A DNA stretch of 64,000 bases, taken from assembly GCF_003182095.1 (NCBI RefSeq), contig NZ_QGTJ01000006.1, forward strand, positions 62,001-126,000. Reading direction: 5' to 3'. The notes beneath the pieces are model-generated. The model searched no databases, was not told where the DNA came from, and was given only the letters and a program-made list of their open reading frames with translations. Of this stretch, positions 9,403 to 18,494 are shown piece after piece; the stretch's first letter is position 1, and each line of letters opens with the position of its first letter. The stretch is from Plasticicumulans acidivorans (GTDB taxonomy: Bacteria > Pseudomonadota > Gammaproteobacteria > Competibacterales > Competibacteraceae). The position numbers and the translations under genes were made by a program.

Positions 9403-10575
9403 TCAACTTTCGTAGATCACCAGATAGCCTTCGTTGACCAGATCGAGCAGCAGCTCCATCGCCGACTCGTTGCCGAGTACCGGACGCAGCGTGGCGGCGT
9501 CGAAGGTGCGGCGGCGGCAGAGCAGGCGGGCGAAGTCGGCGATCTGCGGGCCGAGGACGAATTCCTGGCCGTCGACGAACAGCGTCAGATTGCCGGAGTG
9601 ATCGATGTAGGCGAAGCGCGAACCGGGGTTGCGTTCGAGCTGGCCACCCTGCCGGAGGAACTCGCGCAGCTCCTTGGCCTGGTAGGGATCATCCTCGGGC
9701 TCGGCGACGAAGCCCGGCTTGGGTTCGGTGATGTAGCGGCCGAACCAGCTTTCGATGATGTCATCGCTGGTCAGCAGCTGGCTGCGGATCAGATCTTTGA
9801 TACGGTCGAGCGCGTCGAACGAGATCTCGCCGGGGTTGTCCTGCGCGGCCAGATCGGGGTCGCGGTAGCGGGTTTCGTGGTCGCTGTCTTCCATCAGGAA
9901 GTCGACGAAGCGCCCGACCATATCGCTGTGCGACGGCGCGCGAAAGCCGATCGAGTAGGTCATGCACGGCCCGAGCGCCAGGCCGTAATGCGCCATGCGC
10001 GGCGGCAGATAGAGCAGGTCGCCCGGCTCCAGCACCCAGTCGAACTCGGCGCTGAAGTCATCCATGATGCGCAGCTCGACGTCGGCCAGGAAGTTGTCGG
10101 GGTCGACCGGCTGCGTGCTGACCTGCCAGCGGCGCTGACCGAGTCCCTGCAGCAGGAAGACGTCGTAGTCGTCGACGTGCGGCCCGACCGAGCCGTCCTT
10201 CGGCGCGTAGCTGACCATCAGGTCATCGATGCGCCAGTCGGGGATGAAGCGGAACGGCTCGATGATCTCGGCGAGGTCCGGCGCCTGCTTTTCGATGTCG
10301 GAGACCAGCAGCGTCCAGTGCGTCTCTGGCAGTTCGATGAATTCATCCTCGGTGAACGGCCCGCGGCGCAGCTCCCAGGGCCGCCGGCCGCCTTTCTCCA
10401 TGACGATGCGGGAGACGACGTCTTCCTCGCAGGCCATGCCGGCCAGCTCCTCCGGGGAGATCGGCGAGCGGAAGTCAGGCACGGCCTGGCGTACCAGCAG
10501 CGGCTTTTTCTGCCAGTAATCACGCAGGAACTGCGCGACCGTCAGGCCGCCGAGCAGGGGCAGGGGCTGGTTCAT
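9403..10575 (-). CDS. roxA: Ribosomal protein L16 arginine 3-hydroxylase (RoxA/YcfD, JmjC cupin)
   Basis: Fe(II)/2-oxoglutarate oxygenase that hydroxylates an arginine of ribosomal protein L16. The 390 residues include the iron-binding facial triad: His133 and Asp135 in GPHVDDYDVFLLQG and His196 in YLPPRMAHYG. The family N-terminus (LTVAQFLRDYWQKKPLLVRQA) and YSIGFRAPSH after the third ligand are present. A C-terminal winged-helix-like part (residues 240-390) is as in YcfD. It lies about 60 bp downstream of purB on the same strand, a common gammaproteobacterial neighbourhood. Confidence 0.92.
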   Translation of the reverse strand: MNQPLPLLGGLTVAQFLRDYWQKKPLLVRQAVPDFRSPISPEELAGMACEEDVVSRIVMEKGGRRPWELRRGPFTEDEFIELPETHWTLLVSDIEKQAPDLAEIIEPFRFIPDWRIDDLMVSYAPKDGSVGPHVDDYDVFLLQGLGQRRWQVSTQPVDPDNFLADVELRIMDDFSAEFDWVLEPGDLLYLPPRMAHYGLALGPCMTYSIGFRAPSHSDMVGRFVDFLMEDSDHETRYRDPDLAAQDNPGEISFDALDRIKDLIRSQLLTSDDIIESWFGRYITEPKPGFVAEPEDDPYQAKELREFLRQGGQLERNPGSRFAYIDHSGNLTLFVDGQEFVLGPQIADFARLLCRRRTFDAATLRPVLGNESAMELLLDLVNEGYLVIYES

Positions 10576-10638
10576 GGCATCACCGGGAGGCTGCGGGGCT
10601 GAAGGAGCGACCGACGGCGCGGGCGCGGGTTCCGTGGC

Positions 10639-12072
<1,434 letters not shown>

Positions 12073-12114
12073 CTAGGCTGGCGACCCTTGCCGAGTGTTC
12101 AGGAGTGTGCCGCA

Positions 12115-12528
12115 GTGTTCGAACTGCATCCCCGCCTTGCCGCCGATACCCTGGCCGTCGGTCGTCTGCCGCTGTGCCGGCTGCAGCTGATGAACGACGC
12201 CCGCTATCCCTGGCTGATCCTCGTCCCCGAGCGCGCCGGGCTGCGCGAAATCCACCAGCTGCCACCGGCAGAGCGCGCGCAGCTGATCGAGGAGATCAGT
12301 GCCTGCTCACAGGCGCTGGAAGCCGTCAGCCGCGCCGACAAAATCAACGTCGGTGCGCTCGGCAATCTGGTGCCGCAACTGCACGTGCACGTCATCGCCC
12401 GCCGTGCCGGCGATGCGGCGTGGCCGGGGCCGGTATGGGGGCAGGGCGTGGCCGAGCCCTGGGACGAGGCGGCGCGCAGCGCGCTGCTGGCCGCCCTGCG
12501 CGAGCGCCTGGGCGGGCTGCTGCGCTGA
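12115..12528 (+). CDS. HIT domain protein
   Basis: Histidine-triad-superfamily nucleotide hydrolase or transferase, 137 residues. The start is a GTG at 12115 with AGGAG nine bases upstream. Landmarks are YPWLILVPERAGLREIHQLP and NLVPQLHVHVIARRAGDAAW. The motif reads Q-L-H-V-H-V, so His90 and His92 are present and the first position of the canonical H-x-H-x-H is glutamine. This pattern is common in a proteobacterial branch with GDAAWPGPVWG after the motif, as seen here. It probably acts on dinucleoside polyphosphates or aminoacyl-AMP, but the substrate is unproven. It is divergent from purB. Confidence 0.85.
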   Translation: MFELHPRLAADTLAVGRLPLCRLQLMNDARYPWLILVPERAGLREIHQLPPAERAQLIEEISACSQALEAVSRADKINVGALGNLVPQLHVHVIARRAGDAAWPGPVWGQGVAEPWDEAARSALLAALRERLGGLLR

Positions 12529-12617
12529 GCTCAGTGCTCGCGCGCGTGGCGCGAGAGGGAAATCACGGGACCGCGGTGCTGGTCCCCACGCTCAGTGCTC
12601 GCGCGCGTGGCGCGAGA
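12529..12617. repeat. 28-bp direct repeat pair, 61 bp apart
   Basis: The 28 bases at 12529-12556 recur exactly at 12590-12617. The second copy encodes the last residues (SRHAREH) and the stop of the NifX-like gene on the minus strand. The first copy lies just downstream, so the gene's 3' end has been duplicated. The HIT gene stop (12526-12528) immediately precedes the first copy. Confidence 0.9.
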
Positions 12618-12975
12618 ACAGCGCGTCGTGGATCTTGCAGAACACGCCGAGCAGGCCCGGCGGTGCCGGCGGCGGCAGGCGGCCGGCACGGTAGGCGACG
12701 ATCGCCTGCTGCGGATCGCGCTCGCGCGTCAGCAGCAGCGAGATGCCGCGCTCCGCCATGTGCCGGCGAAAGCCGTCGCCGGAGTGGCGGGCGATCGCCA
12801 GCTCGATGCCATCGAGCGGATGCGGCCCTTCGGGGTGCAGATGAAAGATCTGTTCCGGCGCGAGCTCGATGCGGATCGGCTCGTCCGTACCGTCGGCATA
12901 CAGCAGCCAGTGACGGGAGCGGCCGGCATGCAGGCTGATCTGGCGGAACTGGTCGGTAGCGATGGCGACGCGCAT
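12592..12975 (-). CDS. NifX/dinitrogenase Fe-Mo cofactor biosynthesis-like protein
   Basis: A 127-residue protein resembling the Nitro_FeMo-Co domain (NifX, NifY, NafY, C-terminal NifB). The start MRVAIATDQFRQISLHAGR matches the family pattern of a first strand followed by an S-x-H-x-G-R-type segment. A later DPQQAIVAYRAGRL resembles the domain end. The ATG at 12975 is preferred over an in-frame ATG at 13002 because of this match and an AAGGTG upstream. No nif genes are in the window, so a role in nitrogenase maturation is not supported. Members outside nif clusters may handle metal-sulfur cofactors. Its last codons are part of a 28-bp duplication. Confidence 0.65.
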   Translation of the reverse strand: MRVAIATDQFRQISLHAGRSRHWLLYADGTDEPIRIELAPEQIFHLHPEGPHPLDGIELAIARHSGDGFRRHMAERGISLLLTRERDPQQAIVAYRAGRLPPPAPPGLLGVFCKIHDALFSRHAREH

Positions 12976-13059
12976 GGGGGCACCTTGTGATGAATGCGAC
13001 AAAACCGCGGTGGAATATCGGACTTGCGGTGATGCAGCAAAAATGGTGCCGCCGTGTGC

Positions 13060-14109
13060 TCACTCCCAGCGGAACAGTGCCGCGCCGATCCCCAGGCAGA
13101 TCACGGTGAACAGCGCCAGCACGCCGAGCTGCGGCGCGATCTGCGCCAGACCGGCACCGTCGATCATGATCGCGCGCGCTGCCGTGGTCACATGCGTCAG
13201 CGGGAAGATCTGCGCCAGCTGCTGCACCCACGGATGCATGCCGTCGAGCGAAAACCAGATCCCCGACAAAAACATCATCGGCCAGGAGATCAGGTTGAGC
13301 AGGCCGTCGGCCATTTCCTCGGTGCGCAGGCGCGAGGCGATCAGCAGGCCGATGCTGATCAGGCTCATCGCACCGAGCGCGAAGACCAGCAGCAGGTTGA
13401 GGTAGCTGCCGTACATCGCGTAGCCGACCACCAGATTGGTGCCGGTGAACACCAGCGTGCTGGTCGCCAGCACCAGCCACAGGCGTGAAGCGATCTGCGC
13501 ACTGAGAAACTCCACCGCCGACAGCGGGGTGGCTTTCAGGCGCTTGAGCACGCCGTTCTTGCGATAGCGGACGATGACGTAGCCGACGCCGTAGAGCGCG
13601 CTCCACATCATGTTCATCGACAGCACGCCGGGGATCAGCCAGTCGACGTAGCGGATTACCCGTCCACGCACCGTCTCGCGCTTGAAGGCCTGGCCGCCGT
13701 CGCTGGCGAGCAGGAGCTTTTCGGCGAGATAGCCCTTCGGAGATTCCTCGTTGACCCAGTAGCGGCTGGCGCCGGCGTCGATCAGCAGGTCGAGCTGGTG
13801 ACGCTCGACCTTGGTCACTGCCGCGGCCTCGTCGCGGTAGGGCACGAACTGCACATGCTGCAGGTCGAGGATCGCCGGATGCGCGGCCTGCTGGTTGAGC
13901 ACACCGATCTTGTACTGCGGTGCCGGCTCACCGGAGTAGCCGAAAGCAAAGCCGAGCACGATCAGCACCGGCATGACGAAATTCCAGCCGAGCGCGGTGC
14001 GGTCGCGCATGAATTCGATGTTGCGCGCGAGGAAGGCGGCGAGGATGCGGGTCAGCGCGCCGCCGGCGCGGGTGGGCGCGGCGTCGCGGCGGGTGTCGGG
14101 GACGGACAT
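13060..14109 (-). CDS. ABC-2 type transporter permease without adjacent ATPase
   Basis: A 349-residue membrane protein of the ABC-2 exporter class. The first membrane helix is at residues 43-60 (WNFVMPVLIVLGFAFGY). A soluble loop of about 110 residues follows, then five C-terminal helices. The conserved region after the second helix reads VRYRKNGVLKRLKATPLSAVEFLSAQ, and the last part MMFLSGIWFSLDGMHPWVQQLAQIFPLTH is diagnostic of ABC2_membrane proteins. Exporters of this type normally sit beside their ATP-binding subunit; here the neighbours are a NifX-like gene and a divergent flavoprotein gene. The ATPase must be encoded elsewhere or is lost. The substrate is unknown. Confidence 0.85.
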   Translation of the reverse strand: MSVPDTRRDAAPTRAGGALTRILAAFLARNIEFMRDRTALGWNFVMPVLIVLGFAFGYSGEPAPQYKIGVLNQQAAHPAILDLQHVQFVPYRDEAAAVTKVERHQLDLLIDAGASRYWVNEESPKGYLAEKLLLASDGGQAFKRETVRGRVIRYVDWLIPGVLSMNMMWSALYGVGYVIVRYRKNGVLKRLKATPLSAVEFLSAQIASRLWLVLATSTLVFTGTNLVVGYAMYGSYLNLLLVFALGAMSLISIGLLIASRLRTEEMADGLLNLISWPMMFLSGIWFSLDGMHPWVQQLAQIFPLTHVTTAARAIMIDGAGLAQIAPQLGVLALFTVICLGIGAALFRWE

Positions 14110-14290
14110 GCAGGGCTCCGGATACGGGTGCAGCGGGCGATGCTAGCCCCGCCCGATGTCAGCGGTCGACGCCTGCACCGCTGCCGGTGCGTTTGCCGGC
14201 CGCCGGCGTGCCGATGTTTTTGCGCTGGCGCATGGTCGTCGCGTGCTGCAGTGCGGAAACTGCGGGCACAGCTCTCGGAGGTTCACAGCC

Positions 14291-14875
14291 ATGGCCCAAC
14301 GCATCGTCATCCTCGTCGGTCATCCCGATCCCAACGGTCTGCACTACGGCGCGGCGCTGGCCCAGGCCTATGCCGACGGTGCGCGCTCGGCCGGGCACCA
14401 TGTCGATTATTTCGAGCTCGCCCGGTTGGAATTCCCGATGTTGCACAACGGCGCCGAGTGGGGTGCCGAGATTCCGCCGGCCTTGGCGCCGCTGCAGGCG
14501 GCGCTGGGGGCGGCCGATCATCTGCTGCTGGTGTATCCGCTGTGGTTCGGGGACATGCCGGCGCTGACCAAGGGCCTGCTGGAGCAGCTGCTGCGCCCCG
14601 GTTTCGCCTTCACGCCGCCGCAGCCGGGCCAGCCGGGCAAAAAGCTGCTGCGCGGGCGCAGTGCGCGCATCGTGGTGACGATGGGCATGCCGGCCTGGCT
14701 GTTTCGCTGGTTCTTCGGGGCACTCAGTCTGCGCAGTCTGCGCCGCAACGTGTTTGCGTTCGTCGGTATTGCCCCGGTGCGCAGCACGCTGATCGGTTCG
14801 GTCGAAGCCATCAGCGCGGCCGATCGGGGCCGCTGGCTGGAACGCCTGCGGCAGCTCGGTCGGGCCGCGCGATGA
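14291..14875 (+). CDS. NAD(P)H dehydrogenase (quinone)/flavodoxin-fold oxidoreductase
   Basis: A 194-residue flavodoxin-like protein related to KefF, MdaB and NQO1. The FMN/FAD phosphate loop is VGHPDPNGLHYGAALAQAYADGARSAGHHVDYFEL. The WFGDMPALTKGLLEQLLRPGFAF block is the classic active-site and flavin-stacking region. It would reduce quinones or other electrophiles with NAD(P)H. The ATG at 14291 is chosen over a GTG-rich upstream extension to 14156, which shows no family similarity. It is convergent with the unknown gene at 14883 (7-bp gap). Confidence 0.87.
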   Translation: MAQRIVILVGHPDPNGLHYGAALAQAYADGARSAGHHVDYFELARLEFPMLHNGAEWGAEIPPALAPLQAALGAADHLLLVYPLWFGDMPALTKGLLEQLLRPGFAFTPPQPGQPGKKLLRGRSARIVVTMGMPAWLFRWFFGALSLRSLRRNVFAFVGIAPVRSTLIGSVEAISAADRGRWLERLRQLGRAAR

Positions 14876-14882
14876 GCGGCCG

Positions 14883-15821
14883 TTACGCCGCGGTGGCGGT
14901 GTTCACCGCCAGCCGGTCGAAGACGGCCAGCAGCTTGGCACCGCTGTCGGGGATCTCGGCGCCGTGCAGGACGGCCTCGATGATGCCCCGCACCTCGGCC
15001 AGGTAGCCGGCAGCGTCCGTCGCCAGCAGCTTGCCGTGCTGCACGGCATCCTGCAGTTCGGCGGCACCCTTGACGATCAGCTGCATGAGTTCGGCGCGGG
15101 TGTCGCAGGGCAGTACCGCCATCAGGTCACCGGACGCGACCTGCGCCACCAGTACGCCGAAGGTATGGCGGCCCATCTGCGAGGCCGATTCCTGCTCCAG
15201 TCGCTGCAGCTCACGGATGCCGAGGGTGATGCGTTCGGCTTCCTCGTCTTCGAACATGTTTGCCGTGACGCAGATCGCGGCGATGGCCATCTGCGCGAAC
15301 GGATGCGTGGCGGTGGCGTCGGTGGTCAGGAAGGCCGGGCTGATCAGATGGCCTTCCAGCAGCGGCCCGCTCTCCTGCGTGTTGAGCAGGTTGCTCGCGC
15401 TGCCGAGCAGCATCGGCTCGCCGTTGGGCTCGGCCTTCTCGCCGAAGGTGTACGGCTGCGCCAGATGCACAGCGTAAGGGCTGTCGGCCAGTGCGGCCTC
15501 GATGATGATCGCTTCCATGCGTTCGCCGGCCGCGCTGACGTAGCCTTCCCAGGCGACGGCATAGCCGGCGAGGGCCAGGCCCGGATCGTCGGCACCGCGG
15601 CGTGCCGCGGCGTTGACCAGGCGCAGCGTGTGCTCGATCGAGTCCTCGTAGGTGGCGTGTACGCTGTGATCGATGACGCGTTCGCCGCTGCCCAGCCACA
15701 TGATGGCGAAGGGCACCAGCGGCTCCATGCCGTTGAGCGCGTCGAGGCCGAAGCGGATGCCCTGCATCGCGCGTCCGAGCAGGGCCGGGTCGATAGCTGT
15801 ATCTGCAGACTGTGCGGTCAT
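14883..15821 (-). CDS. Conserved-looking hypothetical protein, 312 residues
   Basis: I do not recognise this protein. It is a soluble, mostly helical, acidic protein without signal peptide or membrane segment. Notable stretches are GIRFGLDALNGMEPLVPFAIMW, GYVSAAGERMEAIIIEAALAD and ITLGIRELQRLEQESASQMGRH. The ATG at 15821 has AGAGGGGA about 7 bases upstream. The open frame continues to 16292, but the upstream part has the wrong composition and overlaps the gene remnant at 16027. Codon use is like its neighbours, with strong third-position GC, so it is a real gene. Function unknown. Confidence 0.75.
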   Translation of the reverse strand: MTAQSADTAIDPALLGRAMQGIRFGLDALNGMEPLVPFAIMWLGSGERVIDHSVHATYEDSIEHTLRLVNAAARRGADDPGLALAGYAVAWEGYVSAAGERMEAIIIEAALADSPYAVHLAQPYTFGEKAEPNGEPMLLGSASNLLNTQESGPLLEGHLISPAFLTTDATATHPFAQMAIAAICVTANMFEDEEAERITLGIRELQRLEQESASQMGRHTFGVLVAQVASGDLMAVLPCDTRAELMQLIVKGAAELQDAVQHGKLLATDAAGYLAEVRGIIEAVLHGAEIPDSGAKLLAVFDRLAVNTATAA

Positions 15822-16026
15822 GGAGACGTCCCCTCTTGGGTGTGGATGCTGTGGGTGGCGCAGCATCGCAGGCAGGTCAGGGTCAGCCGGCGCCACTGCG
15901 GCGCGTGCGGGGGGACACGGTCGCAGCCGTTGTACGACGCCGGCGGACGGCATGCACTGTCGCAATGCAGCAGTCCGGGCGCAAGCATCGTGCACGGCCC
16001 GTGGCAGTCCGGCGATACGCCCGCGC

Positions 16027-16446
16027 TCAAGGCCGCTCGGGCGCGACCACCCGCCAGCCGTGCGCACTGCGCACGCAGCTACGCCGCCACTGCGGCTGAA
16101 AACCGTCGGCGCCGCGCAGGTGGCCGTCGACGTGCAGGCATTCACCGTCGAAGGCGAGCAGGTTGAAGCCGTTGCCTTCCCCGTGGCGCCAACGCATCGA
16201 TGTCGCCGTCCCGGCGTGCACCCGCAGCGCATGGTGGCCGTGCGGCGAAACCGGCAGCTGAAGGGCGCTGGCATGAAAGTGCCCGGCAACAAACACTTCG
16301 GCGCCGCCGTCGTCGACCCGTTGTGTGAACGCCTGGCGTGCGCGACCGTCGGCCGCGAGTTCAGCGACGATGGCCTCGATCAGCGCCGGCGGGCGGCGGG
16401 AACCGGAGCCGCGGTTGACGATCAGCGAAACAGGTAGCGCGTTCAT
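16027..16446 (-). pseudogene. In-frame fusion remnant: lipid-kinase N-terminus joined to metallophosphoesterase C-terminus
   Basis: A 139-residue frame. Residues 1-38 (MNALPVSLIVNRGSGSRR and following) look like the start of a diacylglycerol-kinase-family lipid kinase, whose nucleotide loop is LIVNPxSGSG. From about residue 45, EVFVAGHFHASALQLP followed by HAGTATSMRWRHGEGNGFNLL looks like the end of a calcineurin-like phosphoesterase, with the metal-binding G-H-x-H motif and the GTATS block. Neither half can be catalytic alone: the kinase lacks its body and the phosphoesterase lacks its first metal motifs. The simplest reading is a deletion across two adjacent genes that happened to keep frame. 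A divergent PAP2 phosphatase follows. The family calls come from motif memory. Confidence 0.55.
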
Positions 16447-16488
16447 GCCGGTGCGAGCCGGCGAAGGCGCCGGAGTTCCGCCGGGGAG

Positions 16489-17145
16489 ATGACTGCGACG
16501 ATGAGTGAATCTGTGGAACCGCCGCGCCAGGCGCTGCGCTGCGCCGGCTGGCTTGCGGCGGCGTTTGGCCTCTGGGCGATCGCCGGGGCGCTGGCCTTGT
16601 GGAGCGGGGCGGCGGCGTGGTTCGACGCGCTGTTCAGCGGGCTGCTGGCGGCGCACGCGCCGTGGCGGGCGCGCATGCTCGACCTGACGGCGCTGGGTTC
16701 GTCGACTCTGGTGACGCTGTTCAGCGTGGCGCTGGTGGTGGCGCTGGGGAGCGCACGGCGCTGGCGCAGCGCCCTGCAGCTGGCGCTGGCGAGCGCTGGC
16801 AGCGGGCTGTGCGTCGAGCTGCTCAAGCCGCTGTACGCGCGGCCGCGGCCGTCGGCGCTGCCGGCGCTCGCCGACTACGCCAGCAGCGCCTTTCCCAGCG
16901 GCCATACCTTGATGGCGGCCGCGCTGTATCTGAGCTGCGCCAGCCTGTTCGCGCGCGATTGCCCGCACGCTGCGGCCCGCGCGCTGTGGGGGCTGGCCGC
17001 GGTGATGGTGGCGCTGGTCGGCGTCTCCCGCGTCTACCTGCGCGTGCACTATCCGAGCGACGTGCTCGGCGGCCTCGGTTTCGGCCTGCTGTGGGCCGGT
17101 ATCGCCGCGGCGCTGGCGCGGGCGGCACTGCCGGCGGGGCGCTGA
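16489..17145 (+). CDS. PAP2-family membrane phosphatase
   Basis: Lipid phosphate or undecaprenyl-pyrophosphate phosphatase-like membrane protein (218 residues, about six helices). All three phosphatase motifs are present: KPLYARPRP (K-x6-R-P), FPSGH, and SRVYLRVHYPSDVLGG (S-R-x5-H-x3-D). Two ATGs, 16489 and 16501, are both plausible: GGAG lies 13 bases before the first and GGGGAG 12 bases before the second. The outer start is given. It diverges from the kinase/phosphoesterase remnant at 16027-16446, an arrangement that suggests a former lipid-recycling locus. Substrate not determined. Confidence 0.88.
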   Translation: MTATMSESVEPPRQALRCAGWLAAAFGLWAIAGALALWSGAAAWFDALFSGLLAAHAPWRARMLDLTALGSSTLVTLFSVALVVALGSARRWRSALQLALASAGSGLCVELLKPLYARPRPSALPALADYASSAFPSGHTLMAAALYLSCASLFARDCPHAAARALWGLAAVMVALVGVSRVYLRVHYPSDVLGGLGFGLLWAGIAAALARAALPAGR

Positions 17146-17268
17146 GTCCTCGCTGCGGCGGCGGACGGTCGCCATCGGTGTGAACGCCAGTTAACGATCA
17201 CGGCGCCAGGCGGCGATAGAATCACGCGTTTTGCGCCGTCTCGCGGCGCCGCTGCCGGCGGATCATCG

Positions 17269-18420
17269 ATGAGTCTGCGCCTCGCCTCGTATTACTTCGC
17301 CTATTTCGCCGCCGTCGGCGTGTTCCTGCCGTACTGGCCGGTCTACCTGCAGGATCGGGGTTTCAGCGCCAGCGATATCGGCACGCTGCTCGCGTTCTAT
17401 TCGCTGTCGCGGCTGGCGGCACCGAACCTGTGGGGCTGGCTGGCCGACCGTTCGGGCCGGCGCATGCTGATCGTGCGCGGCGCCGGCATCGCTACGCTGG
17501 CCTGCTTTCCGGGCGTGTTCTGGGCCGGCGGCGATTTCGTGCGGCTGGCGCTGGTGATGGCGCTGTTCTGCTTTTTCTGGACGGCGGCACTGCCGCAGTT
17601 CGAAGCGGTGACGCTCGGCCACCTCGGCCGCGATGCGCACCGCTACAGCCGGGTGCGGCTGTGGGGTTCGATCGGCTTCATTCTCACTGCGCTCGGCGGC
17701 GGGCCGCTGTTCGGGCACTGGGGCTCGGCTGTCGTGCCGTGGGCGATGTTCGCGCTGCTCGGCCTGATCCTCGCCGTCAGCCTGCGCGTGCCGGAGTCGC
17801 CGCGCACAGCGGCGGCCAGCACGCGCGGCGGCCTCGGGGCTCGCCTGCGCCATCCGGCGGTGTGGGCGCTGGTGGCGACCGGCTTTCTGCTGCAGGCCAG
17901 CCACGGGCCGTATTACACCTTCCTCACGCTGTACCTGCGCGAGCACGGTTACAGCGAAACCGCCGCCGGCGCGCTGTGGTCGCTCGGCGTGCTCGCCGAG
18001 ATCACGCTGTTCGCGCTGCTGCCGCGACTGCTGCCGCATGTCGGCATCGCCCGGCTGCTGCGCTATGCGCTGGCGCTGACGGTGCTGCGCTGGCTGCTGC
18101 TCGGCAGCGGGCTGACGCCGCTGCCGCTGCTGGTCGCGGTGCAGGTGCTGCATGCGGCGAGTTTCGGGCTGGTGCACGTCAGCACGCTGCAGCTGGTGCA
18201 GCGCTACTTCGGCCCGACGCATGCCGGCCAGGGGCAGGCGCTGTATTCGAGTTTCGGCACCGGTGCCGGTGGCGCTTTTGGCGCCTGGTTCGCTGGCTGG
18301 CTGTGGCAAGCGCTCGGCGGGTCACTGACCTTCCTGCTTGCCGCCGGGCTGGCGCTGGCGGCGCTGCTGGCGGCGACCCGACTGCATGAAGATCTGTTTA
18401 TCGAAGTGGACACCGATTGA
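17269..18420 (+). CDS. MFS transporter, HcaT-like (MFS_1_like)
   Basis: A 383-residue, 12-helix major facilitator. The N-terminus (LASYYFAYFAAVGVFLPYWPVYLQDRGF) and the first-loop motif LWGWLADRSGRRM match the 3-phenylpropionate transporter HcaT/YunG-like group. RYSRVRLWGSIGFI is the other diagnostic block, before helix 5. The second half begins after LGARLRHPAVWALVATGFLL. The substrate is not predictable; HcaT itself is only putatively assigned. The stop overlaps the upstream frame of dppA, and dppA itself starts 74 bp downstream. Confidence 0.87.
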   Translation: MSLRLASYYFAYFAAVGVFLPYWPVYLQDRGFSASDIGTLLAFYSLSRLAAPNLWGWLADRSGRRMLIVRGAGIATLACFPGVFWAGGDFVRLALVMALFCFFWTAALPQFEAVTLGHLGRDAHRYSRVRLWGSIGFILTALGGGPLFGHWGSAVVPWAMFALLGLILAVSLRVPESPRTAAASTRGGLGARLRHPAVWALVATGFLLQASHGPYYTFLTLYLREHGYSETAAGALWSLGVLAEITLFALLPRLLPHVGIARLLRYALALTVLRWLLLGSGLTPLPLLVAVQVLHAASFGLVHVSTLQLVQRYFGPTHAGQGQALYSSFGTGAGGAFGAWFAGWLWQALGGSLTFLLAAGLALAALLAATRLHEDLFIEVDTD

Positions 18421-18494
18421 CCGGAGGCATCCTGCGCCGGCGGATTTTCGGGCTACCTTGTCGCCATTGTCTTGTTGCTGCAGGAGTCGTCCCG

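Noticed and set aside
14883-16292. 469-residue reading of the unknown gene
   Set aside because: The part upstream of 15821 has non-coding composition and overlaps the fusion remnant; a good ribosome site supports 15821.
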